From NCBI RefSeq assembly GCF_004135385.1, contig NZ_CP035493.1:496001-560000 (forward strand): a stretch of DNA of 64,000 bases, read 5' to 3'. Both the position numbers and the translations under genes were made by a program. The stretch is from Xylanimonas protaetiae (lineage in GTDB: Bacteria; Actinomycetota; Actinomycetes; Actinomycetales; Cellulomonadaceae). The notes under the pieces are model-generated. The model saw nothing but the letters and a program-made list of their open reading frames with translations. It was not told where the DNA came from and searched no databases. Each line of letters opens with the position of its first letter. The first letter of the stretch is position 1. Of the stretch, positions 26,706 to 34,794 are shown piece by piece.

Positions 26706-27575
26706 TCAGATGACGTCGGCGAACTGGCGCTCCCAGGACTGGAAGAACACGGTGCCGGCGAGGAACACCACCAACGCGGCGACGCCGAGCCCGGCGAGCT
26801 GCCACCACGGGGGCTGCGCCGTGCCGAGCAACGACCACCGGAACGCGCCGAGCATCCACGTCAGCGGGTTGGCCTCGAACAGCCCCCGCAGGTGGGCGGG
26901 CACCGCGGTGATCGCGAAGGCCACCGGGGAGGCCCACATGAGGATCTGGGTGAGCCAGGGCAGGACGTACTGGACGTCCCGGTACTTGACCTGCAGCGCC
27001 GCGCACGCGATCCCGACACCACCGGCCAGCAGCACCGTGGCCGCGACCCAGACCGGGACGAGCAGCACGGGCCATCCCGGGTTGATGCCGTAGACGAACA
27101 GCAGCACGACGCCGAGCGCGAGCGCCACGACGAAGTCGAGCAGCACCGAGGCCACCGTCGCCATCGGGACGACCATCCGGGGGAAGAAGACCTTCGAGAT
27201 CAGCCCTCCGTTGGCGACCATCGAAGGAGCGACCCTGCCCAGCACGTTGGCGAACAGGTTCCAGCCGAGCATGCCCATGTAGGAGAAGATGAAGTACGGC
27301 ACGCCGCCGCTGTCGAGCTGAGCCACCGAGCCGAAGACGATCGAGATGATGCCCGCACCGGCGAGCGGCTGCAGGATCACCCACGCGACGCCGACGACCG
27401 TCTGACGGTAGCGCAGGACGATGTCACGCTGCGCGAACCTGTAGGCGACCTCCCGCGCCTCCCAGAGCTCGCGCCAGCGAGGCAGCGCAAGACGGCCTGG
27501 CGGCACGATCACGATCGCCGGGACGGGTCTGTTCGCGGGGACGGCCTGGGCCCGCGGAGTGTCGATGTCCACCAT
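26706..27575 (-). CDS. Polysaccharide ABC exporter, permease subunit (Wzm/TagG-like)
   Basis: A 289-residue ABC-2 type permease that exports undecaprenyl-linked polysaccharide across the cytoplasmic membrane. A ~45-residue cytoplasmic N-terminal tail contains the amphipathic WRELWEAREVAYRFAQRD followed by DIVLRYRQTVVGVAWVILQPL near residues 52-72, the family coupling/interface segment. Six hydrophobic helices follow, with KVFFPRMVVPMATVASVLLD near 130. The conserved LVQVKYRD-type turn appears as LQVKYRDVQYVLPWLTQILM near 195-214. The start ATG 27575 overlaps the ATPase stop by TGATG, so the two subunits are coupled. Confidence 0.93.
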   Translation of the reverse strand: MVDIDTPRAQAVPANRPVPAIVIVPPGRLALPRWRELWEAREVAYRFAQRDIVLRYRQTVVGVAWVILQPLAGAGIISIVFGSVAQLDSGGVPYFIFSYMGMLGWNLFANVLGRVAPSMVANGGLISKVFFPRMVVPMATVASVLLDFVVALALGVVLLFVYGINPGWPVLLVPVWVAATVLLAGGVGIACAALQVKYRDVQYVLPWLTQILMWASPVAFAITAVPAHLRGLFEANPLTWMLGAFRWSLLGTAQPPWWQLAGLGVAALVVFLAGTVFFQSWERQFADVI

Positions 27576-28855
27576 CAAGGACGCCTCTCGGTCCGGCTGT
27601 CGTAGCTGAAGTCTGCGAAGACGAGGCCTCGCGTCAGTGCTTCCTCGCCCGCGAGCTCGGGGTACGGCGAGGTGGGCAGCACCTCGAACTGCGCGGCGCC
27701 CTCCCACGCGTCGAGGATTCCCGTCTTGCACACGAAAACGTCGACCGTGTACTTGCCGGGCTTGAGCCACAGGCTGCGGATCGTGAGGTCGATCTCCTGC
27801 GGCGCCGCGGGGTCGAGCCAGACGCCGACGTTCCGGGAGTCGCACTGCGCGACGACGACGCCGTTCTCGTCGTTGACGTGGCACGAGACGAAGTACTGCC
27901 CGAGGAGCTCAGGATTGTCGCCGACCCGGATCTCGATCACCTTGTCGGCTGCAGGCTCGAACGCGTCCTCCGAGACCCGGACCTCGGTGGCGCGCAGCTC
28001 GCCGTTCCCGGGGCGCCGGGCGGGGTCGGCGTTGCGCGCGGCGAACGAGGCGAAGCTCTTGCGGTAGCGTTCCAGCGCGCCCTCGACCGTCCCGTAGTAG
28101 CCGATGCGCCCGTGCTCGAGATAGATCGCCGACGTGCACAGCGCCGTGACGGTCTGCATCTGGTGGCTGACGTACAGCACCGTGCGCCCGTCCTTGGCCA
28201 CGTCACGCATCTTGGCGAGCGACTTGGCCTGGAACTCGGCGTCGCCGACCGCGAGCACCTCGTCGATCGCGAGGATCTCGGTCTCTAGGTGCGCCGCCAC
28301 AGCGAACGCCAGGCGGACGTACATGCCCGAGGAGTACCGCTTCACGGGCGTGTCGAGGAACTTCTCGACACCGGAGAAGTCGACGATGCTGTCGAACTGC
28401 CGCCGGATCTCCTTGCGGCGCATCCCGAGCAGGGAGCCGGACAGGAAGATGTTCTCGCGGCCCGTCAGCTCGCCGTGGAAGCCCGTCCCGACCTCGAGGA
28501 GGCTGCCGATGCGACCGTGCAGCTCGACGCGCCCCTTGCTCGGCGCCGTGACCCGGGTCAGGAGCTTGAGCAGCGTGGACTTGCCGGCGCCGTTGCGCCC
28601 GACGATCCCCACCGCCTCCCCCCACGGCACCTCGAACGAGACGTCGTCGAGCGCCAGGAACTCCTCGTACTCGGCACGCCGGAACGGGTGCTTCGCCCGC
28701 TCGATCACCGCCTCGGTGATGGTGCTGGGGCGGTAGCCCTTGTGACCGACCCGGTACGACTTGCCCAGGCCGCTCACGCGGATCGCGGCCTCGCGCCCGG
28801 GCACTCGGCCCGGCGCGCCCACGGTCGACGCCTGCGGGTTCAGGGTGTTGGTCAC
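27575..28855 (-). CDS. Polysaccharide ABC exporter, ATPase with Wzt-like C-terminal domain
   Basis: A 426-residue ATPase that powers export through the adjacent permease. Walker A GRNGAGKSTLLKLL lies near residues 85-98, the Q-loop region near 130, signature YSSGMYVRLAFAVAAHL near 172-188, Walker B EILAIDEVLAVGDAEF near 192-207, and the H-loop in YVSHQMQTV near 228. Residues ~270-426 form an extra beta-sandwich domain (RVGDNPELLGQYFVSCHVND, VVAQCDSRNVGVWLD) like the carbohydrate-binding C-terminal domain of Wzt, which recognises a specific chain end. Start GTG 28855 sits 6 nt after CATAAT, so the message is probably leaderless. Confidence 0.93.
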   Translation of the reverse strand: MTNTLNPQASTVGAPGRVPGREAAIRVSGLGKSYRVGHKGYRPSTITEAVIERAKHPFRRAEYEEFLALDDVSFEVPWGEAVGIVGRNGAGKSTLLKLLTRVTAPSKGRVELHGRIGSLLEVGTGFHGELTGRENIFLSGSLLGMRRKEIRRQFDSIVDFSGVEKFLDTPVKRYSSGMYVRLAFAVAAHLETEILAIDEVLAVGDAEFQAKSLAKMRDVAKDGRTVLYVSHQMQTVTALCTSAIYLEHGRIGYYGTVEGALERYRKSFASFAARNADPARRPGNGELRATEVRVSEDAFEPAADKVIEIRVGDNPELLGQYFVSCHVNDENGVVVAQCDSRNVGVWLDPAAPQEIDLTIRSLWLKPGKYTVDVFVCKTGILDAWEGAAQFEVLPTSPYPELAGEEALTRGLVFADFSYDSRTERRP

Positions 28856-28860
28856 GCAGT

Positions 28861-28923
28861 CATTATGGGGAACATGCCCCGCCGTTCAGGTACGCGCAGG
28901 AGACTTCACCCGATGGCTCACCC
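28861..28923 (-). promoter_or_regulatory. Promoter of the ABC exporter operon with TTCACCC-type boxes
   Basis: CATAAT (-10, minus strand 28866-28861) ends 6 nt before the GTG start. Two boxes, CTTCACCCG (T at 28906) and CTCACCCC (28918), are in the opposite orientation, the first 40 nt from the -10. Confidence 0.5.
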
Positions 28924-28974
28924 CGGCTCGAGCGGCGCCGGAGACGAGGGATCGCAACCGCAGGGCAAGCCGAA

Positions 28975-29030
28975 TTCAGCCGGCCGCGAGCCTGATTCAC
29001 CCGGATCAGTCGTCTGCGGCCGCCTACGCT
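28975..29030 (+). promoter_or_regulatory. Promoter with two TTCACCC-type boxes before the 29038 GT4 gene
   Basis: ATTCAGCC (T at 28976) and ATTCACCC (28997) are spaced 21 nt. TACGCT (-10) begins at 29025, 28 nt after the second box, and the ATG at 29038 is 8 nt after the -10 (leaderless). Confidence 0.65.
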
Positions 29031-29037
29031 GCCTGCC

Positions 29038-30213
29038 ATGGCAGTTCCCGCCGTCCACGTGATCACGCCGGGCGACCACTTCTCGCCGTCGACTGGCAGC
29101 GCGGTGCCCACTGTCGTCCACGGCCTGGCAAGCGCTACCCCGCTCGGGGCTCCGCGTACCCGAGTCGCGGTGGCGCGCGGGACGTACGAGGACCGATACC
29201 CGTCCGCAGACGTGCTGGAGTACGACCAGGTGCGCCTACGCCGCCTGGACCGCCACACCGACGCGGCAGCAGCGCGGCTGGGCCTGTCCCGGCGGGGCGC
29301 TCGGCGCGTGCTCGCCGCCACCTTGACCGGTCAGGAGACCTGGCCGGCGTCGGTGGTCATAGGTCACAACATGCCCCAGCTCGTTCCCCTGGTTGACACC
29401 GCGCGTCACGCACCTGTGCTGTACGTCCACAACGAGCTGCTTCGGACCTACTCGACGCGAGAGGCCGCAAGAGTCCTCGACCCGGCCGGTGCCATCGTCT
29501 GCGTGAGCCGGTACATCGCCGAGCGAACAGCGAGCCGGCTTCCCGTTCGCCTCAGGGATCGAGTCACCGTGGTCGGCAACGGCGTGGACGCGACGCTCTT
29601 CAGGCCCGATGAACGAGTCGCAGACGAGACCGTCGAGGTCGTCTTCGTGGGCAGGATGCTCCGGGAGAAGGCTCCGGACGTCCTGATCGACGCCCTCGTG
29701 CGGCTCAATCGCCCGGACATCCACGTCACGCTCGTCGGGACCGTCAACTTCGCGCCCGACGCACCTCTGTCCGAGTACGAGCGAGAGCTTCGCCGCGCAG
29801 CCGCGCCGCTCGGGGACAGGGTCACCTGGCTTCCCTTCAAGGCACGCGCCGACGTCGCCGAGATCCTTCGCTCCGCGGATGTCGCCGTGGTCCCCTCGCG
29901 CTGGCCCGACCCGTGCCCCCTCACAGTGCTCGAGGGCATGGCGTCCGGCGCCGCGATGGTCGCGGCACGCTCTGGCGGAATCCCCGACATCGTCGCCGAC
30001 GCAGGCATCCTCGTCTCACCTGGGGATGCGGACGCGCTCGCACAGGCGCTTGACGCACTTGCCACGGACCGAGGGCTTCTGGCACGGCAGCGGTCAGCCG
30101 CGCGGGTTCATGCCGTTGCACACGACTGGGCCTGGGCGCGAAGCACCCTCGACCGCGAGCTCGGGCGACTCGGTATCGACGTCGCACCGCCCGCACTGGC
30201 TCAGGATGAGTGA
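29038..30213 (+). CDS. GT4 glycosyltransferase
   Basis: A 391-residue GT-B retaining glycosyltransferase. The N-terminal domain opens AVPAVHVITPGDHFSPSTGS with the glycine-rich acceptor loop. CVSRYIAERTASRLP near residues 158-172 precedes VVGNGVDATLFRP near 178-190. The donor-binding segment is VVFVGRMLREKAPDVLIDAL near 202-221, and SRWPDPCPLTVLEGMASGAAMVAAR near 286-310 carries the E-x7-E-like motif, here with D/P in place of the first acidic residue region. It is monocistronic, with its own box-containing leaderless promoter, and convergent with the following GT2 by a 13-nt overlap. By eye GC is lower than in flanking genes, consistent with transfer. Confidence 0.88.
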   Translation: MAVPAVHVITPGDHFSPSTGSAVPTVVHGLASATPLGAPRTRVAVARGTYEDRYPSADVLEYDQVRLRRLDRHTDAAAARLGLSRRGARRVLAATLTGQETWPASVVIGHNMPQLVPLVDTARHAPVLYVHNELLRTYSTREAARVLDPAGAIVCVSRYIAERTASRLPVRLRDRVTVVGNGVDATLFRPDERVADETVEVVFVGRMLREKAPDVLIDALVRLNRPDIHVTLVGTVNFAPDAPLSEYERELRRAAAPLGDRVTWLPFKARADVAEILRSADVAVVPSRWPDPCPLTVLEGMASGAAMVAARSGGIPDIVADAGILVSPGDADALAQALDALATDRGLLARQRSAARVHAVAHDWAWARSTLDRELGRLGIDVAPPALAQDE

Positions 30214-31109
30214 TAGGCCCCGACATACCGGCCGCGAACCAGACGGATGGCGTTTCGCTTCACATCGAAGGGGAAGAAGCGCCAGTTCGGGGCGGTCCAT
30301 CGGGTGATGACCGCCCGCATGGCGCGTGCGCGCTCCGCGAGAGGTATCGGTGCGGCCGCGACCTCGGCGAAGATGCGGTAGTTGAGGTACCACTGCGGAA
30401 ACGCCACCGGCCGAGAGTGTGCAGGATTGAAGACCCTTACCTGCTGCACCGGGTCACCGCCCTGGAGCTTGTTCATCTGTGCGTCGTGGCGACGCGACAT
30501 GTACGACTGTTGAGGAACCTCGACCCAGGGCGCCCGCAACGCCATCTTCGTGCCGAGCGCGATGTCCTGGCCGTAGAACATGCCAAGTCCACCCATATCG
30601 CGCAGCTCCGCCGTCCGGATCACACCGCCGAACCCGATAGCCTGCCACACCCTCCTCGCGAGGAAGAGGTCAAGGCGGCGTGCTGGCGCCAACGTCAAGA
30701 AGTCCAGACCCCAGTCGTCCATCTCGCCCACCGTCTCACCCCGTGCGTCGATCAACTGCACCCGGGAGAAGGCAACCGTCGCGTCTGGATGGGCAAGGAG
30801 CGCGTCACGACAAGCGGCAAGATGACCGGGGCGTACGACATCGTCTGAGGCGTTCCACATGAAGAGCGGAGCACGCGCCTGGGCGAGGAGACGGTTGTAG
30901 TTCCACGGGAGTCCGCGGTTGACATCGCTGCGCAGGAACCGGAACCTCGGGTCGGAGGCCACGAACGACTCAGCGATCTGGGCAGAACCATCCGTCGAAG
31001 CATTGTCGCCAATGAGAACCTCGACATCCCTCAGGTCTTGGTCGCGCAACGCTTCGAGAGCCTGCGCGAGATACCGCTCGCCGTTGTAGACGGGAACGCC
31101 AACCGTCAC
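30201..31109 (-). CDS. GT2 glycosyltransferase
   Basis: A 302-residue GT-A enzyme. It starts VTVGVPVYNGERYLAQALEAL at GTG 31109. An upstream in-frame start at 31229 is rejected because it would translate through a pair of TTCACCC boxes. Features are the nucleotide strand TVGVPVYNGERYL, GDNASTDGS near residue 36, the DxD-type site FMWNASDDVVRPGHL near 88-102, and FGGVIRTAELRDMGGLGMFYGQD near 175-197 in the acceptor region. The basic tail includes RNAIRLVRGRY. It probably transfers one sugar of the repeat unit; the sugar is unknown. It runs convergently into the GT4 at 29038. Confidence 0.85.
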   Translation of the reverse strand: MTVGVPVYNGERYLAQALEALRDQDLRDVEVLIGDNASTDGSAQIAESFVASDPRFRFLRSDVNRGLPWNYNRLLAQARAPLFMWNASDDVVRPGHLAACRDALLAHPDATVAFSRVQLIDARGETVGEMDDWGLDFLTLAPARRLDLFLARRVWQAIGFGGVIRTAELRDMGGLGMFYGQDIALGTKMALRAPWVEVPQQSYMSRRHDAQMNKLQGGDPVQQVRVFNPAHSRPVAFPQWYLNYRIFAEVAAAPIPLAERARAMRAVITRWTAPNWRFFPFDVKRNAIRLVRGRYVGAYHSS

Positions 31110-31148
31110 TACGGGGGTCGCGCGAGGCCCCCTGGCGTCGCTCCACCT

Positions 31149-31180
31149 CACGGGTGAATCGCCCTCGGACACGGGTGAAT
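31149..31180 (-). promoter_or_regulatory. Two TTCACCC boxes upstream of the 30201-31109 gene
   Basis: On the minus strand, GATTCACCCG occurs twice with T at 31178 and 31157, spaced 21 nt. No convincing -10 was found at the standard distance. Confidence 0.5.
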
Positions 31181-31275
31181 CCCCTCGCAATGCTCTCGTC
31201 GTCGATGCCCACTGGGACATCATGGCCAACTGAAGGATGCCCGCTCAGAGGCGACCGGGCTATGTCCGACATCGA

Positions 31276-31297
31276 GTTCACCTGCCGATTCACCCGG
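31276..31297 (+). promoter_or_regulatory. Two tandem TTCACCC-type boxes before the 31305 gene
   Basis: GTTCACCTGCC and GATTCACCCGG are adjacent, T at 31278 and 31290 (12-nt spacing). They end only 8 nt before the GTG start, so they would overlap the core promoter. Repression or a different start site is possible. Confidence 0.45.
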
Positions 31298-31304
31298 AGC
31301 ACAC

Positions 31305-32234
31305 GTGTCTGACACTGACGAACCGCTCGTTTCTGTCGTCGTCGCCACCGACCGAGGCGGCCCGTTCCTGGCCGAGGCGCTGCACTCGGCGGTCGGCCAG
31401 ACCTACGGGCGGATCGAGATCGTCGTCGTCGACGACGGGGCGAGCGACCCCGAGACGATCGCCGCGATCGTCGCTAGGGAACCGCGTGTCCGACTCGTAC
31501 GCCAGCGCAATACCGGCGTCTCAGTCGCCCGCAACGCGGGTGTCGCATTGACGTCCGGCGACCTGCTTGTGTTCCTCGACGACGACGACCGCTGGCATCC
31601 TGACCGGATCCGACGTCAGGTCGACGCCCTCCTGTCCAACCCCGATGCCGTCCTCTCGTACTGTGGGATGCGGAGCATCGACGCCCATGGCAGCGAACTC
31701 GTCGCGGCCGACCAGTTCCAGGTGGCCGATGCGCACGAGGTTCTGCAGCGGAGGACCGGCATCATCCTGCCCAACATCATGATCAGACGGTCGGCCTTCG
31801 TTCGCGTCGGAGGTTTCCACCCGGCGTTCAGGCGCGCACAGGATCTCGATCTCGTCCTGAAGGCCGCACTTGAAGGCGACTTCGTCTTCGTCCCCGACAC
31901 GCTCGTCGACTACCGGACGCACAGCGGGAACAACACCAGCCGCCACCGTGAGCTCGTCCGCAGCATCGACCATGTCATCCGGCTGCACCGTTGGAACGCC
32001 CTTGAGAAGGGCCGCTTGGACATCGTCGCCGACCATGACATCAGCCTGCGGGCGAACGCGCGCTTCACGGCATGGTCGTCAGCCCGCGCGGCGCGGCGAC
32101 TCGCCAAGAGTGGGCACGTTCTCGCTGCTCTCGGCGAGCTGCTCTGGAGCGTGCGGGCTGCTCCGACCGCACCGTTCGAGTGGGTTCGCCACCGCTTGCC
32201 GCGATGGCGAACGGACACACGTCAGCGACGCTGA
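31305..32234 (+). CDS. GT2 glycosyltransferase
   Basis: A 309-residue GT-A glycosyltransferase starting VSDTDEPLVSVVVATDRGG at GTG 31305. EIVVVDDGASDPETI near residues 44-58 binds the nucleotide and NTGVSVARNAGVALTSGDLL near 66-85 is the family turn. VFLDDDDRWHPDRI near 86-99 contains the DxD site, and PNIMIRRSAFVRVGGFHPAFRRAQD near 155-180 with its QDLDLVLKA segment is the acceptor-side ED-type motif. The C-terminal ~80 residues are basic and amphipathic. It faces a separate GT2 at 32305 convergently (70-nt gap). No operon partner follows on its strand. Confidence 0.9.
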   Translation: MSDTDEPLVSVVVATDRGGPFLAEALHSAVGQTYGRIEIVVVDDGASDPETIAAIVAREPRVRLVRQRNTGVSVARNAGVALTSGDLLVFLDDDDRWHPDRIRRQVDALLSNPDAVLSYCGMRSIDAHGSELVAADQFQVADAHEVLQRRTGIILPNIMIRRSAFVRVGGFHPAFRRAQDLDLVLKAALEGDFVFVPDTLVDYRTHSGNNTSRHRELVRSIDHVIRLHRWNALEKGRLDIVADHDISLRANARFTAWSSARAARRLAKSGHVLAALGELLWSVRAAPTAPFEWVRHRLPRWRTDTRQRR

Positions 32235-32304
32235 TGCACCCGCTCGTCAGAGGCTCAAAGAAGGGCAGGAGGACGGCAACACGCCATCCGGTCAGCACGG
32301 CGCC

Positions 32305-33171
32305 CTATGCGAGACGGCCGTGTCCGCGAGCCGCCCTGAGTCGCCACACGCCGTACCAGGCAGCATGTGTCATCGCCGTCAGCCGTCTGCCACGCAGGTC
32401 CTCCTTCGCCAGTTGGAGTGCATGCGCCCTCGCCGTCACGCGCCTGCGCCTGATCCCTCGCCGGGCGGCTGCCGCAGCCTCACCGAGACCGAAGACACGT
32501 GAGTGCCGGCGGTGGCGGGATAGCACAGCGCGCGCGGCACGGAACTCCTCTCTGTAGAGCGGGTTCGCAGCCGCACTGGTCATGACGAGTGGTTCATCGA
32601 CGACGTCGAATGCCACGCCCCGCGACAGCAACCCCAGCCAGAGATCCAGTGGCTCCGCCGAGGCCGCACGCCGCGAGAAGCCTGCGTGCCCGACGAGCAC
32701 GTCCGTACGAGCGAGCACCGTCGAGATGCAGAGGTCATCCCCGTCCAGCAGACGCTCATACGTCAGACGAGCCGCATACCTGTGAATGAGACTGCCGGGG
32801 TCGATGAACGCCGAGCAGACGACGGAGACATCCTTGCCAGAAGCTCGTTCAAGCTGGACCTCGAGCTTCTCCGCCGACCACGTGTCAGCGGACCTGAGGA
32901 ACGCCACCCATGGTGCGCGCGACTGGGCAATCGCTCGATTGACGTCTCCGTAGAGATTGGATGACCGCTCCCCGAGCACCCGAACTCTTGGGTCGACCTC
33001 GCCGACCCATGCGAGGTCGTCGCCACGGCTACCGTCGACGACGATGGCTTCCCAAGTCTCCATCGTCTGGTCGAGCAGGGACGCGAGCGCCCTGCGCAAG
33101 CCCGCGTCACCATCCGTCGCCTGAACGACGATCGAGACTCGAGGAACCGCGGCATGCTCTAGCTCCGCCAT
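32305..33171 (-). CDS. GT2 glycosyltransferase
   Basis: A 288-residue GT-A enzyme from ATG 33171, preceded by GGGAGAGAG. The longer ORF start upstream lacks a Shine-Dalgarno. Motifs are PRVSIVVQATDGDAGLRRAL near residues 9-28, ETWEAIVVDGSRGDD near 37, and LYGDVNRAIAQSRAPWVAFLRSADTW near 70-95, where the usual DxD is replaced by RSADT. FIDPGSLIHRYAARL and VLARTDVLVGHAGFSRRAASAEPLD, with an E-P-L-D in place of E-D, follow. The degenerate DxD and catalytic region mean that activity is less certain than for neighbouring GT2 genes. A -10-like TAGGAT lies near 33209. Confidence 0.78.
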   Translation of the reverse strand: MAELEHAAVPRVSIVVQATDGDAGLRRALASLLDQTMETWEAIVVDGSRGDDLAWVGEVDPRVRVLGERSSNLYGDVNRAIAQSRAPWVAFLRSADTWSAEKLEVQLERASGKDVSVVCSAFIDPGSLIHRYAARLTYERLLDGDDLCISTVLARTDVLVGHAGFSRRAASAEPLDLWLGLLSRGVAFDVVDEPLVMTSAAANPLYREEFRAARAVLSRHRRHSRVFGLGEAAAAARRGIRRRRVTARAHALQLAKEDLRGRRLTAMTHAAWYGVWRLRAARGHGRLA

Positions 33172-33269
33172 GATCTCTCTCCCTGGTCGATGAACCCACA
33201 CCAATCCTACGCAGATGCCGATACAACGAAGGCTCTGCAATGCGCGGGTCGCCGACACACAGAAGCCGA

Positions 33270-33316
33270 GTTCACCCGAGCGCGGGCGGAGTCGGTGACG
33301 ATCTCTGGACTAGGGT
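33270..33316 (+). promoter_or_regulatory. Promoter with TTCACCC box before the 33393 GT4 gene
   Basis: GAGTTCACCCGAG (T at 33272) is followed 39 nt later by TAGGGT (-10, 33311-33316). The GTG start at 33393 follows AAGGAA. Confidence 0.6.
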
Positions 33317-33392
33317 CAGGGAAGGGCCGCCGGTGGGCCCAGGCTCCCCGGAGCGCTCCGAGCTCCACTGCGTCGAAGGCCAAGGAACCTAG

Positions 33393-34517
33393 GTGACGAG
33401 AAGCAGACTCCGAGTACTTATGAGCGTCGACCGCGTCGGCGGCATGGGCGGCGTCGAACGAATGTCCATCGAGATGGGCAGACGCTTGTCAGCTCGCGGA
33501 CACCGCGTTGACCTCGTCTATCGTGAGGCCGTCTGGCCGGTCGCTGAGTTCGCAGCGTCGATGACCCATTCGAACGACCTGGATGGACGCCTCGAGCATC
33601 CGCTCAGAGCAGTTCGCGGGATGGCGCCGGCCGTGCTGGCTGGTGTCCGACATGCGCCTGACGTCGTTTATGTGAACAGGTTCGAGGACCTCTCGTTCGC
33701 GCTTCCCCTTCACATGTTGACCGGGGTGCCCATCGTCTGCCACTGGCACTACTTCTCCGGACACACGCGGATCGAACTCAAGAGCCGCGGCGTCAAGGCG
33801 TTCATCTCTGTCTCCCAAGCGACGGCTGATGAGTGGGTGGCGAAGGGAAATGTGGATCCACGAAGGATCGAGGTGATTCCGAACGGTATCAACACTCGAG
33901 ACTTTCCCGTCACCGACGGCCCTGCCCGAACGACCGCCCGAGAGAGACTTGGCATCCGCCCAGACGCGTTCATCGTGAACTACTGCGGGCGCGTATCAAC
34001 CGAGAAGGGTGTCGACGTTCTGGTCGATGCATGGGAGCGACTGGCGCTCCCGCCTGAGACACACCGGCTCATGATCGTCGGGGTGTCTCAGGAATGGGAT
34101 GAAGCCACAACCGCCTACCAGAACGCTCTTATCGCACGCAACGTCCCCGGGATCGATTGGTTGCCGACGAGGGCGGACGTGCTCACGCCGCTGCAGGCTG
34201 CCGATCTCGCTGTTCTGCCCTCTCGCCACGAATCGTTCGGGCTCGCCATAGTAGAGGCACTGTCGACAGGACTCCCCGTCATCGCAACGAGGACCGACGG
34301 GCTTCCTGAGACCGTGCGCGACCAGGGCGTACTCGTGGAGCCGGACTCCCCCGAGGAACTCGCGGCCGCGATCAAGAGGCAGCTCACCATGGATGCCAAC
34401 GCCGAGGCAGCCAGACACCGCCACCTGTTCGTGAATCAGGCGTACTCCATCGAACGTATGACGGACGCGGTCGAGGACGTCCTCTATCGCTCTGCACGTC
34501 GGGGCCGGAAGCGCTAG
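33393..34517 (+). CDS. GT4 glycosyltransferase
   Basis: A 374-residue GT-B retaining enzyme. The N-terminal acceptor-loop segment is VDRVGGMGGVERMSIEMGRRL near residues 12-32. FISVSQATADEWVAKG near 128 and VIPNGINTRDFPV near 153 lead into the C-terminal domain. VNYCGRVSTEKGVDVLVDAWERL near 182-204 contacts donor phosphates, and PSRHESFGLAIVEALSTGLPVIATR near 273-297 is the classic E-x7-E motif. GTG 33393 is used; an ATG nine codons later is an alternative. GC is lower by eye than in the 48-58 kb half of the locus. It converges on the secreted PIG-L gene across a terminator. Confidence 0.92.
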   Translation: MTRSRLRVLMSVDRVGGMGGVERMSIEMGRRLSARGHRVDLVYREAVWPVAEFAASMTHSNDLDGRLEHPLRAVRGMAPAVLAGVRHAPDVVYVNRFEDLSFALPLHMLTGVPIVCHWHYFSGHTRIELKSRGVKAFISVSQATADEWVAKGNVDPRRIEVIPNGINTRDFPVTDGPARTTARERLGIRPDAFIVNYCGRVSTEKGVDVLVDAWERLALPPETHRLMIVGVSQEWDEATTAYQNALIARNVPGIDWLPTRADVLTPLQAADLAVLPSRHESFGLAIVEALSTGLPVIATRTDGLPETVRDQGVLVEPDSPEELAAAIKRQLTMDANAEAARHRHLFVNQAYSIERMTDAVEDVLYRSARRGRKR

Positions 34518-34548
34518 CCCTAGCTCGAACGGGTTCGCGTTACGCACC

Positions 34549-34587
34549 AAAGAAAGAGGGTCGGGCGACTTACCCGCCGAGACCCTC
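34549..34587 (-). terminator. Intrinsic terminator between convergent genes
   Basis: Stem arms GAGGGTC and GACCCTC (34556-34587) enclose a further GGCG/CGCC pair. On the minus strand the hairpin is followed by TTTCTTT, a rare true T-tract in this GC-rich window. The remaining 34588-34794 interval shows no supportable gene. Confidence 0.75.
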
Positions 34588-34794
34588 GAACCCCTATTGC
34601 CCAACGGGAACGCTGGGAACGACCAGAAGTCGGCCCCCGGCCAGCGACGACGCTCCCGCCCCCGCTGACCGACGGCGTGCAGCAGTCCCCATAGCCACCA
34701 TGCCGAGCCGACACGACGCGCAGATGGCCCTTGGCCGTGCCGACGATGGCTAGAGCTGTTCCGATGTAGTCTCCACATCCCATTTCGGGCCGCC

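Noticed and set aside
30201-31229. Longer GT2 start at 31229
   Set aside because: The extra 40 codons would consist of two TTCACCC boxes and have no homology to the GT2 N-terminus.
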